Source: Megascapheus bottae (taxonomy: Eukaryota; Chordata; Mammalia; Rodentia; Geomyidae). Taken from it: a stretch of 64,000 nt of DNA. The position numbers and the translations under genes were made by a program. Shown here in pieces: positions 35,875 to 46,291 of this stretch (positions are counted from its first letter, which is position 1; the number at the start of each line of letters is the position of its first letter). Location: positions 35,858,501 through 35,922,500 of the forward strand of contig JANJXV010000013.1 of the NCBI GenBank assembly GCA_024803745.1, written 5' to 3'. The notes beneath the pieces were generated by a model. It had not been told where the DNA came from, ran no database searches, and saw nothing but the letters and a program-made list of their open reading frames with translations.

Positions 35875-36222
35875 GCTAATCTTGACTAGATTAAAAAATC
35901 ACCTAGGATTCCTAACGCAGACCCTTCTGCATGTGTCTGTCAAGTGTTTCCAGACAGGACTAGCTATGGAGAAAAGACCACTTACAAAGGTGGGTGCTAG
36001 CATCCTCCAGACTACAGATGACAGGATGAAAGGGGAAGGAAGAGAAAGCCACTAGTGCAGGATACTGGCTCCTTTGTGGCAGCCATGATGTGGGCACCAC
36101 ACTTTCCTCATCATGATAGACTGAAACCTCCAGAGTCAGAATAAATCTCTCCCTGCTCAGGCTGTTTTTGTCAGGTGTTTGTCACAGCAACTAAAAAGTG
36201 GTGAACATACTGGGCAAGAGTA
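35875..36222 (+). repeat. Old LTR-like interspersed repeat
   Basis: 'ggctaatcttgactagatta', 'tgtgtctgtcaagtgtttcc' and the end 'cagaataaatctc...tttgtcacagcaactaaaaagt' match a widespread rodent repeat whose exact class I cannot fix. Confidence 0.5.
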
Positions 36223-36255
36223 ATCTAGGTCTAGGTTGATGAAAAAAACTGCTTT

Positions 36256-36582
36256 TTTTTATTGTAATTAGTAAAAGGGTTACATGATATTTTCCAGATA
36301 GAAGGTGCATTAATTCACACACATTGATACCCTTTCACATGTCTTGGTACCCGTTTCCCTCCCCCCCAAACCCCCCACCCATCTTGGTTTTCCCCCCTTC
36401 CCTATCAAATTTCAAATATCCAAATACAAATAAATTCAATATATCAGATAACAAAGTGAGATACTATAACAATATGAGATAACCAAGGGACAGCAAAGGA
36501 GATGAGAGCCAACATACTACATTAAGGACAACAATCATTCGTTATATGGCTTTGTTTCACTATCCTGGAGGTCCTTTCAATT
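36256..36582 (-). mobile_element. Short young L1 3'-end insertion
   Basis: 327 bp with a 13-bp duplication aaaaaactgcttt (36243-36255 and 36583-36595). It contains only the 3' UTR, including a C-rich run at 36357-36405, and closely matches the L1 at 6420-6730. Confidence 0.94.
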
Positions 36583-36637
36583 AAAAAACTGCTTTAAAAA
36601 TGGGTTCTTGAAATTTTTTTTTAAAAAGGTTTCTTGG

Positions 36638-36720
36638 TGATGGGAAGCATAGCTACGTGGAAAGCCTTGCTTAGCATGCATGAGGTCTTGGTTTCATGCC
36701 TAGGTCATCCATAAAAGAAG
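36638..36720 (+). repeat. ID-like monomer
   Basis: 'ccttgcttagcatgcatgaggtcttggtttcatgcc' is an ID B-box region. Confidence 0.65.
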
Positions 36721-36909
36721 ATTTCTTTGGGTTCAGCCATGCTATAGTTAACAGGCTCTTATTGAGGACTCTGTTTCGCCTTTTTACACTGTCAGTGGAT
36801 CTTGAGGCTCAGTGATTTCAAAGGTGAAAAATTGGGAAATGGTGGACACAATCTAATGCCCTGAGCCAGGTGTTCCCTGCCTTCCACAGGTTGTTTTTTT
36901 TTTATTTAA

Positions 36910-37130
36910 AGTGTGTGTGTGTGTGTGTACATGTGTACATGTGTCCCTAGGCTCAAGCCTAGTGGGTGCCATCTCTCAGCTTTTTCGCTCAAGGCTGATC
37001 ACCACTTGAGCCACAGCTCCACTTCTGACTTTTTGTTGACTAGTTAGGTATAACAATCTTAGGGACTTTCCTTCCTTAGATCTGAGTAGCTAGAATTACA
37101 GGCTTGAGCCACTGGCACTTGGCTACTACA
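36910..37130 (-). repeat. (GT)n and 7SL-ID composite SINE
   Basis: About nine GT units, then 'ctaggctcaagcctagtgggtgcc' to 'acaggcttgagccactggcacttggct'. Confidence 0.85.
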
Positions 37131-37134
37131 CATT

Positions 37135-38630
37135 AACTTTATCTGTGCGTTCACAGAGGTAGAAAATAGGCCCTGAAGAACAAACTACATATCAGAGGCT
37201 ACCTTTTGTTAATTCAGTTCTGTTAATTGCTTTCCAACCAAAATTGGTTCTGACTTTGTCTTGTGTATAGTGGCTGTAAGCCCAGGATTTATGACATGCT
37301 CTGACTTTAGATTCACAAAATTAAGTTACCCTTTTTCTCTCTACTTACTTTGATATTATAAAGCCAGATTCATTGTTTAACACTATTAAAAATGCTCTAG
37401 AGTTGCAATTAAAGTGGTAAAATAATCTTTATCTTTTGTGATTAAATTTCCTTTCCCTATCAATTGTTCTGGAATTGCTTTAAATTACTTCTTTTTCATA
37501 TGTATAGCATATTTTCTTGGAGAATCTATTCTTAAAAGGAGTAGATGCTTTGCAAAATGAGAATTGCAATTGAAGTTAGCATGAAAAGTAACTGAATTCT
37601 CAGAATTTGAAATAAAGTTATGTATATTAGGGCCATGCAAACAATATAGCCAACAGACTCGTCTAACTAATAAAAATATAGGTTTAAACTATTCAATATT
37701 TAAACTCAGGGTTTTTTTTTTAAAGAGAAAGTAGATTTTAAAGAAGTTTCTCTGATAGAAATGTTCATTTCTATATGTTATAGCAACATATGTTTGTTAT
37801 TAACTTTAGCTTTTGAAAAGTGCCAGGATTTGAGGCTCAATTCCATGTAATTAGTCACCCAACCAGTGTACTACAAATAGCATTTAATTTCTCTTGGTAT
37901 TTGTAAGACATCAACAAAACATGCCATTGTTTCACTGGTAAATAGTTCTGACAATTATTTACTGTGAAAATAATAGTTAACAATTACTTTATGATAGAAG
38001 ATAGATTGGTGGTTTATTTATATCTTCAAGGAAGTAGTTCATGTACTTAGCTTGAAGAAACTGTGCGTGTATAAAGATAATAAATAGATCCAGAGGTATG
38101 AAAGATCACATGTTGTATAACCTCAGTAGAGCTTTTCTTTCTTTAGGGGTCATCAGAGAAGAGGAGAATATCACATCTCTTAAAACCTCCTTGTGTATCC
38201 ACTGTAGCCCTTTATATCCTTGAAGCCAGAATGTCCTAGAGAGCCCCCTATTCTGATGTTAGGCTCTCCTCCCTTTTCCTCCTGGCCAACTCTACCCTTT
38301 CCAAGAAATGTGAAATACTTTCCTGGGGGAATGTTGCATTATCATCTTTTTTAAAAGAGAACTTGGTTGAAGTATGATTGATAAAACCACTGGAGATACT
38401 TAAAGTTTGGTCTATCTGGAAATAAGCACTCAGCCATTAACCATCAAACCATCAGCACGGACAAGTTTAATATGCTAACCGTAATTTTTCTTACTCTTGT
38501 GTTTCCTTTTTCTGGTCAGAGCACTTCCCACCAGCACTATCCACATTGGATGTTGAATTAAATCATATATTGTTACTCTATGTTGTACAGCACACCTCCA
38601 GATTTCATATCTGTTTTGTGTAAATGAAAC
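37135..38630. other. Longest repeat-free AT-rich stretch upstream of the exons
   Basis: No SINE, L1 or microsatellite seen, and stops in every frame. Candidate single-copy or conserved non-coding sequence. Confidence 0.45.
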
Positions 38631-38631
38631 T

Positions 38632-38868
38632 TCTGCGCTGGGAGGTTTGAACTCAGGGTCTGGGTACAATCCTTCAGCTTTTTTTGCTAAAGGCTATTGT
38701 TCTGCTAGTTGAGACATAGCTGTACTTCTGGCTTTTTGCTAGTTAATTGGTGGTAAGAGTCTTATAGACTTTTCTGTCTGGTATGGCTTTGAACTGTGAT
38801 CCTCACATCTCAGCCTCTTGAGTAGCTAGGATTACAGCCATGAGTCACTGGCACCCAGCTTGAAGCTG
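38632..38868 (-). repeat. 7SL-ID composite SINE
   Basis: 'gctgggaggtttgaactcagggtc' to 'catgagtcactggcacccagctt'. Confidence 0.88.
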
Positions 38869-39299
38869 CATCTTTGACTGACACCCCCTGCTTCTCTGCA
38901 CCCCACTGCCAGCAACCATCATCCCATTCTCCACATCTGTGTTTCACTGTGCTATAGACCATGCATGGGAGAAGTCAGCGAATAGTTGTCTTTCTATATC
39001 AACTAATTTCTCTTTGTATAATGTCTTGATTTTCAGAGTAAGAGAGGGCCTGGACCAGTACAAATAGAAACCCAGTTTAGATCCACCAACTTTTCATTTT
39101 GTGATATAAGGGCAGAAACAAAACAACAGCTGCATGTGATGCTATTAGATAGAAAGAAAATTGACACACCAACTAGAGATGATTCATTACCTAAAAAAGC
39201 CAGAAGTGAATACATTTGCATTACCCTCTCCTGTCCCTACTTTGTAATGGTTTTTCTTGTTTAAGTTGAATGAAAACATTGTATCAAGGATTGGAGTTT

Positions 39300-39537
39300 G
39301 GAACAGTGCCAATGTCTCATGCCTATAATCCTAGCTACTCAGGATGCTGAGATCTGAGGATCTCAGTTTGAGGCCAGCCTGAACAGGAAGTCTGAGAGAC
39401 TCCTATTTCTAATTAACCACCCAAAAGCCAGAAGTGGAGGTGTGGCTGAAATGGTAGCGCACCAGTCTTGAGCAAAAAAGCTAAATGAGAATATGAGTTC
39501 TTGAGTTCAAGCACCAGTACCTGCACACAAAAAGAAA
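39300..39537 (+). repeat. 7SL-ID composite SINE
   Basis: 'gtgccaatgtctcatgcctataat' to 'agcaccagtacctgcacacaaaaag'. Confidence 0.9.
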
Positions 39538-39694
39538 AGAATTAGAGTTTGGAATTTAGCAACTGTGAACTGTTTTTTTTTCTTCAAAGCAGAATCTTCA
39601 AAAGATGAAATCTCTTCAAACTCATCAGAAAATATTAAACGCTAAGGTAGAGGCTCATTGGTATGTGTCCCTCTGTAGTAAGTAAGTCAAGACA

Positions 39695-39880
39695 AAAGTT
39701 GTGGTAAGGAAGTGGACCTGAGGGCCATTCTACCTGGGTTAACATCATAGCCTTATTTCTCATAAACTGTATGACTTTGGACAGGAATTTAAGGCTTAAA
39801 AAAATCTCTGTATTGCAACTGAGAAATGAGAATAAGATGTAACACCTTCCTGACAACCTTGTTGGGAGGCTTAACTGTGT
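39695..39880 (+). repeat. MIR SINE
   Basis: 'ctacctgggttaacatcatag', 'actgtatgactttggacagg' and 'gagaaatgagaataagatgtaacacc' follow MIR order. Confidence 0.7.
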
Positions 39881-39884
39881 TCCC

Positions 39885-40495
39885 ACTTGCATACAGAGAT
39901 GCTGGGCTGTAGGAATCTTCTGTGCTCCTGTCTTCAAGGAGGATGGGTCAAGGCAAGTTGATGTGAAAAGTAGGTGTTGAAGCCAGAATGCTCTGACTAT
40001 GGGGCCCCGTCTTTCATGTCTGCAGCATTAGACCCAGACATGTGGCATCTCCTCTCATACGCTAGGGAATGTTGTGTCGGTTGCTCTAGACTTGTCCTTG
40101 AGAAGAACGGAACCTGGTCGAGCCAAGCAAGGCAACAGCATGGCTAGTTCCTTCTTCATGACCGTCCATAGGTCAGGCCAGTTGCTAGATATAGATTGGC
40201 TTGAAGCAACCTGAAGGGAGAAAGAAATCCATCAGCAAAATGGATTGAATTGTCTCATCTAATCATGTCCATGATTTTCATTAGTATTATGTAAGCTGAT
40301 GCATTGTGAGATAAAAAGGGAACTTGTATTGACAAAATGCCTTGAGCTTGAATGTAGATAGTAAATGAGAGAGACATTTAGCCTTAATGAAATGGCTAAA
40401 TTATAAAACCCTTAAAATAAATACTAAATTGGTATGATCACATATGTGATCATATGTACCAAACAAACCATAAACAAAAAGCATTTGCTATGAAC
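39885..40495. other. No gene recognised
   Basis: Unique-looking. An inverted 'atcacatatgtgat' palindrome sits at 40438-40451. Confidence 0.4.
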
Positions 40496-40499
40496 ATAG

Positions 40500-40545
<46 letters not shown>
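40500..40545 (+). repeat. (GT)n microsatellite
   Basis: About 22 units abutting a reverse-strand SINE. Confidence 0.98.
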
Positions 40546-40547
<2 letters not shown>

Positions 40548-40976
40548 TGGGGCTTGAACTCAGGGCCTGGGTACTATCTCTTAGCATCTCCATTCAAGGT
40601 TGGTACTCTAGCTGGGAGTTTGGCCTAGTGGTAGAGTGCTTGCTTAGCATTCATGAAGACCCAGGTTCGATTGCTCAGTACCACATACATAGAAAAAGTT
40701 GGAAAGTGGTGCTGTGGCTCATGTGGAAGAGCCCAAGGACAGTGCTCAGGCCCTGACTTCAAGCCCCAGGACTAGCAAAAAAAAAAAAAAAAAAACCCTA
40801 AAACACACACAACATTAGTACTCGACCACTAAGCCATACCTCTATTTCCAGCTTCTTGATGGTTAATAAGAATTCCTTGCACTTTTCTGCCCAGGCTTGT
40901 TTTGAACCAGGATCCTCAGATATCAGTCTCCTGGGTAGTTAGGATTACTGGTGTGAAGCATTGCCACCCAGCTGGG
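40546..40976 (-). repeat. 7SL-ID composite SINE split by another SINE
   Basis: 'attggggcttgaactcagggcc' to 'ggtactct' at 40610, resuming at about 40815 with 'attagtactcgaccactaagcc' and ending 'cattgccacccagctgg'. Confidence 0.9.
40611..40796 (+). repeat. ID dimer SINE inserted in a composite SINE
   Basis: 'agctgggagtttggcctagtggtagag' to 'ccccaggactagcaaaaaa', opposite in orientation to its host. Confidence 0.93.
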
Positions 40977-41225
40977 CATCTTTCTGAGTTTAGATGCTTC
41001 TAAAGGTCTTGAAGATTACTTAAAATAACCTTTTGTTATCTTTCCTTTTAATATTAAAGGTAATCACTTTAATCATTATTCAGTCCCAATAAAGTAGCTA
41101 TAATTTTGATAAGAATTAAAATGAACACATCCTGAAATAGCATGATTCATATGGATGCAGTGAGGCTTCTGTAGTAAATTTTATGCCAATCAGTCATCAG
41201 TAAATATGGAATTAAGAATTAAATC

Positions 41226-41342
41226 TAGATGTGGTGACTCATGCCTATAATCCCAGAGTTTGGGAGGTAGAGGAAGGAGGATTGTGAATTCCAGAATGGT
41301 CTAACCTTCATAGCAACACCTTGTCTCAGAAAAAAAACAAAA
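41226..41342 (+). repeat. B1-like SINE monomer
   Basis: 'tagatgtggtgactcatgcctataatcccagagtttgggagg' order and a 'cttgtctcagaaaaaaaac' end. Confidence 0.85.
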
Positions 41343-42055
41343 CTGTTATTAATGTTAGTAACATATCTTGTTTCTCTGGCCCCAAAATAGATACTTGTGG
41401 GCGTTCATCAACATCCATGGCGCATCACACAGCTTTTTCTTATGCATAGACCATATTTCTTGTGTGTCTCCAATCTGATGAGAAAACAGTATTGCTATTA
41501 TCCTCTTACCTGATTATTTAGTGCCCCCAGGAAGTTGAAGTGACCAGCCCAGCAATGTTGGCCTTTCTCACGTAAATGTTCAGCACTTTTTCAGTTTTTA
41601 GAGCGCTCACCCCTCCCTGCATTCAGTGTGTGATGAGTGCACAGTTAAATCCAGTAGAACACACTGGAAAATAAGCAACTGGGAGAGTTTGCTGAAGAAC
41701 ACGTTTCCTAATTCTAAAATGGATTCAGTCCACCCATCAGTTCCTTGGGGACCCCCTTGCCCTTCTGCCCAAGGTCTGGTTCAAGGACATTGATTTCCAA
41801 TTCTGAGCTGATCTAAGCTAGAATTCTCTTAAGGTGTTCTTGAAGGCAGAGCTGCCTGGGCCCACTGAAGTGGTACCACACACACACAGAACAAAGATCA
41901 GAGTTTCACAGGGGATCTGAATGCAGAATGGAGAGTCCTGCTGACGCTAAGAATGCTGGATGGATTGCTGTCCTCTACTGAGTGCAGAAAGGACTCATTG
42001 TAAGACATGGAACATGTACAATGTTCGAAAAGGCAAACCATAAAAATGGGAGTAT
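41343..42055. other. No gene recognised
   Basis: Unique-looking, short CA run at 41878-41887. Confidence 0.4.
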
Positions 42056-42069
42056 AAGAATTTATTCTG

Positions 42070-42134
42070 GTATGTGAATTAATGCACCTTCTATCTGGCA
42101 AATATCATGTAACCCTTTTACTAATGCAAAAAAA
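42070..42134 (+). mobile_element. 65-bp L1 3'-end insertion
   Basis: Aagaatttattctg at 42056-42069 recurs at 42135-42148. The insert is only the last about 55 bp of the L1 3' UTR and its A tail. Confidence 0.93.
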
Positions 42135-42229
42135 AAGAATTTATTCTGAATATCATTTAGGGAAAAGAGGCAACTCTCAAACCTCTGAATTAGATCTTGT
42201 GGCTTGATTACAATTAGAAGAACCAATAA

Positions 42230-42400
42230 TTAACATGTATTGATTGTTGTCCACATACTAAGATGTATTCTCAGCACTCTCTTATGTGGATTCATGCCTT
42301 TAAACCTCAAAAGAACCTCATGAAGTGAATATTTTCATTCAAGTCTTAGGAAGAAGGAGAAGGTAGCTTACCTTTGTGCATAGCTGGAGTGAGGTAGGTA
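42230..42400 (-). repeat. MIR-like remnant
   Basis: 'catactaagatgtattctcagcac' and 'aacctcaaaagaacctcatgaagtg' in reverse MIR order. Confidence 0.5.
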
Positions 42401-42657
42401 GAATGAAAAGTCAAATAATGCTGACTCCAAACCCGTTTGTTGAACTGAGCACTTTCATGTCAAGGACTACAACTTACTTGTCCTTGTGTTGCAGCAGCAG
42501 CAGTAAATGAGACTGTACTCAATCAATAGTTATGGAATAAATTATCAAAATGATTGAATATGTTTATTAATAACCCCATAAGAAAGATGCGAGTGGAAGG
42601 AGGAAAAGAAGCCCTCCAAGCATCTCTGTTGTACTTTTCTTTCTTTTATTTTATCAA

Positions 42658-42855
42658 TCTTTTGGCTTGAGTTCTTCAGCTCAAGGTTAGCATTCTACAC
42701 TTGAGCTACAGCACCACTTCTGGTTTTCTGGTGGTTAATTGGAGAGAAGAGTCTTATGGGCTTTTGTGCCCGGGCTGGCTTTGAACTGTGATCCTCAGAT
42801 CTCAGCCTCCTGAGTAGCTTGGATTATAGGCATGAGCCACCAGTGCCCAGCTCCT
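42658..42855 (-). repeat. 7SL-ID composite SINE, short ID half
   Basis: 'tttggcttgagttcttcagctcaagg' to 'ataggcatgagccaccagtgcccagct'. Confidence 0.9.
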
Positions 42856-42859
42856 GATG

Positions 42860-44180
42860 TACTTTTTTTGACATTGACAATATTTTTTTTCCAGAAAGGT
42901 GATGTATGAGTGTATGTTGCCCTAGTCCAAAAAAAAGAAGCTCATTACAGCTAGCATGTAAGTCCCATAGGGATTGCAATGATAACATTAGAAGATGTTG
43001 AGGCCATTATTTATACTACTGAGAATTAATAATCACCTTGTGCCATAACTATTGGAGGATGGCTAACCAACTTGTAATTCCATGTCTCCGTGGAAGTGAT
43101 ATATGGTCAGCCTCTGCCAATGGGCTGAAAATGCTTTTCCTAGAATGTCAAATGTGCACATCACGATGTAGTTAGAAGGAGCGTATGCTCACAAGTCTGC
43201 AAAGCAGGAAAACAAAAGTCTTTCCAAAACAAAGTCTGAAAGTAAAACACAATACAGTATAAAGCATGTGATCTGATATATACACGTGAGGAATGCGACT
43301 TTATTTTCCCTTCTACTTTTCCATCTTTTCTAAACTTTCTGAAATGATTATGTAAATCCAGGTTGACAAAGTGAAATCATATTACTGTTTTAATGGGGGT
43401 GGAGGGGATTAATTTTATTTTTAAACCTATTTCACAAAGGATTTAAAGGCAATAAACTTTTTTAAAAAAATAACTGCAAAGGAGCTTTGAAAGTTAAAAT
43501 GTTTCTGTCGATGCAGTAAACAGAGCTTTCTTTTGACTGGCATCGCTTCAAGGAATGGCAATCTGATTCTATTAGCTGGTGCATTTTGTTTTAAAAAGGC
43601 CCAAGGGGAATCATCTTCAGGAAGATTGCAGGCACCAAACTTTCAAACTTCCACTTCTTTGCAAGGGTTTGGCACAGAAGTAGGTGTTGGGTGTGGGCTG
43701 GCTGCTTCAGCAGAGATGGCTTTGAATTCATCACTTTTGACCTTCTGGGAATTGAAGTCTGGCAGGTCTCAGTGATTTAGAGCTGAGCTTGTTAATGTGT
43801 GCCAAAGCAGCACTGCAGAGAGACATCACCAAGCACAGAAGAAAGAGGGTCACATCGGAGGACACAGCTACCCCACCTGTATCATGGGCAAAAACTTACT
43901 CCTTGCCACATGGTACAGAAAGCTGGAAAGCTGGAAGCTAAGTGGATGAGTTGCCCTGGGCTACTCAGGGTGACTCTGAGACGGTGGCCAAGCCAGGCTT
44001 TGATCTCTCTGAGCTCAGGTCTCCATACCTGTGAAGGTACTGTGAGGAACAAAGCAAGGTGAGAAATAGGAAAATGCTGTGCCTGCTATAAGGGATGTGT
44101 GCTGCGGGGCCGTGTCATGCACTGTCTACAGGCACTTCTGAGATATGACATCTAGGAGCCTGTGAAAATATTCATGTCTG
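42860..44180. other. No gene or repeat recognised
   Basis: A second long repeat-poor stretch, about 1.3 kb, 2.1 kb before the first exon. ORFs at 43533-43775 and 43799-44062 have no supporting features. Confidence 0.45.
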
Positions 44181-44184
44181 TGCC

Positions 44185-44440
44185 AAACTCACCAACAACT
44201 CACGATAGTAGTAGTAATAATAATAGCAGCAGCAGCAGCTAGTGTTTGTTTGAGTTCTGTGTATCAGGCACGGTCCTAAAGATGTCACATGTGTCAACTC
44301 ATTTTCCTCTAATTACAAGGTAGATAAACTAATTGTGTCCATTTTATAGATGGGGAAAGCTGAGGCACAGAGAGATTAAGTAAGCTGTTTCAGATCAGTT
44401 ACTAGAGCAAGGCATTAAGGCTGCTGGACTCTAGGCCCTG
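44185..44440 (-). repeat. MIR SINE
   Basis: 'tgtatcaggcacggtcctaaaga', 'ccattttatagatggggaaagctgaggcacagagagattaag' type run; clear reverse MIR. Confidence 0.88.
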
Positions 44441-45548
44441 GGAGGAAGCTGCAGATTTGTTTTTCTGTGTCCCGGGGGAGGCCTCTGCATTCCTGTCTAT
44501 TCACTGGATGCTTGGGTTTCTTTTATTACAGATGTCAATGTTGGAAGAAGGCTCCTATTCTGTTCTAGTAGGGGACAAATGAGACTGAGGACAGGTCTTT
44601 ATGTTTAACTCTAATCTCCTCCTTTATCAGTATTAGTTTCAGTCAGTGAACATGTCACTGAAGCATTCTTCTCTGAAGTTCTTCACACCCGTTGTTCTTG
44701 GACTTGGGTGTTGTTTCCTAACTCAGGGAACATGCTCTCTTCCCCGCCTTTATATCCATAGCAGTGTTTGAAGTCACTGTACCCTGAAGTCAGTGTACTT
44801 GAGAAATATAGATTCAAAAGTGCTCATCATCGACTGGTGGATGTTTTACTCCATCCGAGGCACTCATGGTTTTGGGGCACTAGCACTTTTCTGAGGTTTT
44901 AGTTAGCTGTTGTTCTACATGGCAACAGACCCATGGAAGTTCCACATCTACTCTGGTGCCAATGTCTAAGTAGGCTAGGATAAACCAGGCTCGGCTTGAA
45001 TAACAGACAAGCCTTGAACTGCTTCAAACGGCAAAAGCCAATTTCTCATTTGTGCCACCTGTACAGAGGAGGGCTTTGCTTATTGTACACGGTAAAAACC
45101 TTGGGGATCAAAGTTGATGAGCCAGTAGGTATTGTGAGCATTTTTAGTTTTTTCTTCTTCCTTTCTTACCTCTTCTTTCAGCAACAGCTGATTGGGATAG
45201 AATAGATATACACACCCCTCAGTAGCTAAAGTTACATGCAAACTCAGAGCTTCTTGCTTCATTCTTGGCTCATTTCGATCAAGTAGCTGCAATGTTTTTA
45301 GCTAACTCTAGAAGTTCCTTTTCTTTTTCTTTTTTGGTTTAAAACATAAGTTATGGGAAACTCAGCCATCTCTGTACCATCAACTCTTAAGAACCAGGGA
45401 ACAGGGGAGCCACTGGCAGATGTTCAACACCCCAGCTTCTGGTTCTTTCCTGCCTTCCCTTCCTACTCTGGGCCTGCCTCTCTGCCTCCCTACCCTTCCC
45501 ATGTGACCACAGTATCAGGCGTCCTTCTTTCCCCTACTCCTACCCCAC
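44441..45548. other. No gene recognised
   Basis: Unique-looking sequence upstream of the first exon. Confidence 0.4.
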
Positions 45549-45549
45549 A

Positions 45550-45740
45550 CCCCTGGTCCTGGGGCTTAAACTCAGGGCCTGGACATGATTCCTGAGCTTT
45601 GCTACTTTTTTTCTTTTGGTAGTTTATTGGAGATGGAGTCTCACAGACTTTCCTTCCTAGGTTGTCTTTGAACTGGGATCCTCAGATCTCACCCTCCCGC
45701 ATAGCTGGGATTAGAAGGCGTGAGCCACCGTGCCTGGTAG
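45550..45740 (-). repeat. 7SL-ID composite SINE
   Basis: 'ccctggtcctggggcttaaactcagg' to 'ggcgtgagccaccgtgcctgg', 550 bp before the first recognised exon. Confidence 0.9.
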
Positions 45741-46291
45741 AAATCCTTTCAAAACCAAGAAAGATAAATTGTTGTATTCAGCCTCCTTTCCAAACCTAGA
45801 AGCTTCAGATACTTTGCCTGAGGTGACTTTGAGACTTGAGGGGTAGGGAGGAGAAGATTGATGTTCAATGCACAGTCCCCACTCCTCTAATGTCTTCATC
45901 TTGGGTTCTTACTTGAGCTTTATTTTGGTGTCATTGGCTATGCCAGGTAGTCACATTCATCTTTGATTTTCTAGGTTGTGAGTTTTACCATGTAAGTTAG
46001 ATTCATGGCACACAAAAAAATCTTTTTTGCATGCAACAGAATCTTCTACATCTTTGCCTAAACCTCTTTACTGGAGTCTGCTTTGCACCGGCCCTGCTCT
46101 GTGGGTTTAGCTGCAGGGCTTGCTGACTTGTCATTATTGAAGTTATTGTTTGAATTCTTTCTGTACTCTTCTGTAAGGGGCAGAAGTGTCCTGTGAGCCA
46201 GGGCCAGTCTTACCCACCTCTCTTCTCTAGCACCTGCCCCTGGGGGCACATCCTAACCTCCACATCTCACTGTAGATTCTTTGTTTCACAG
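45741..46291. other. Intronic sequence before the large exon
   Basis: No repeat recognised. Ends in the pyrimidine tract and AG acceptor of the exon at 46292. Confidence 0.5.
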
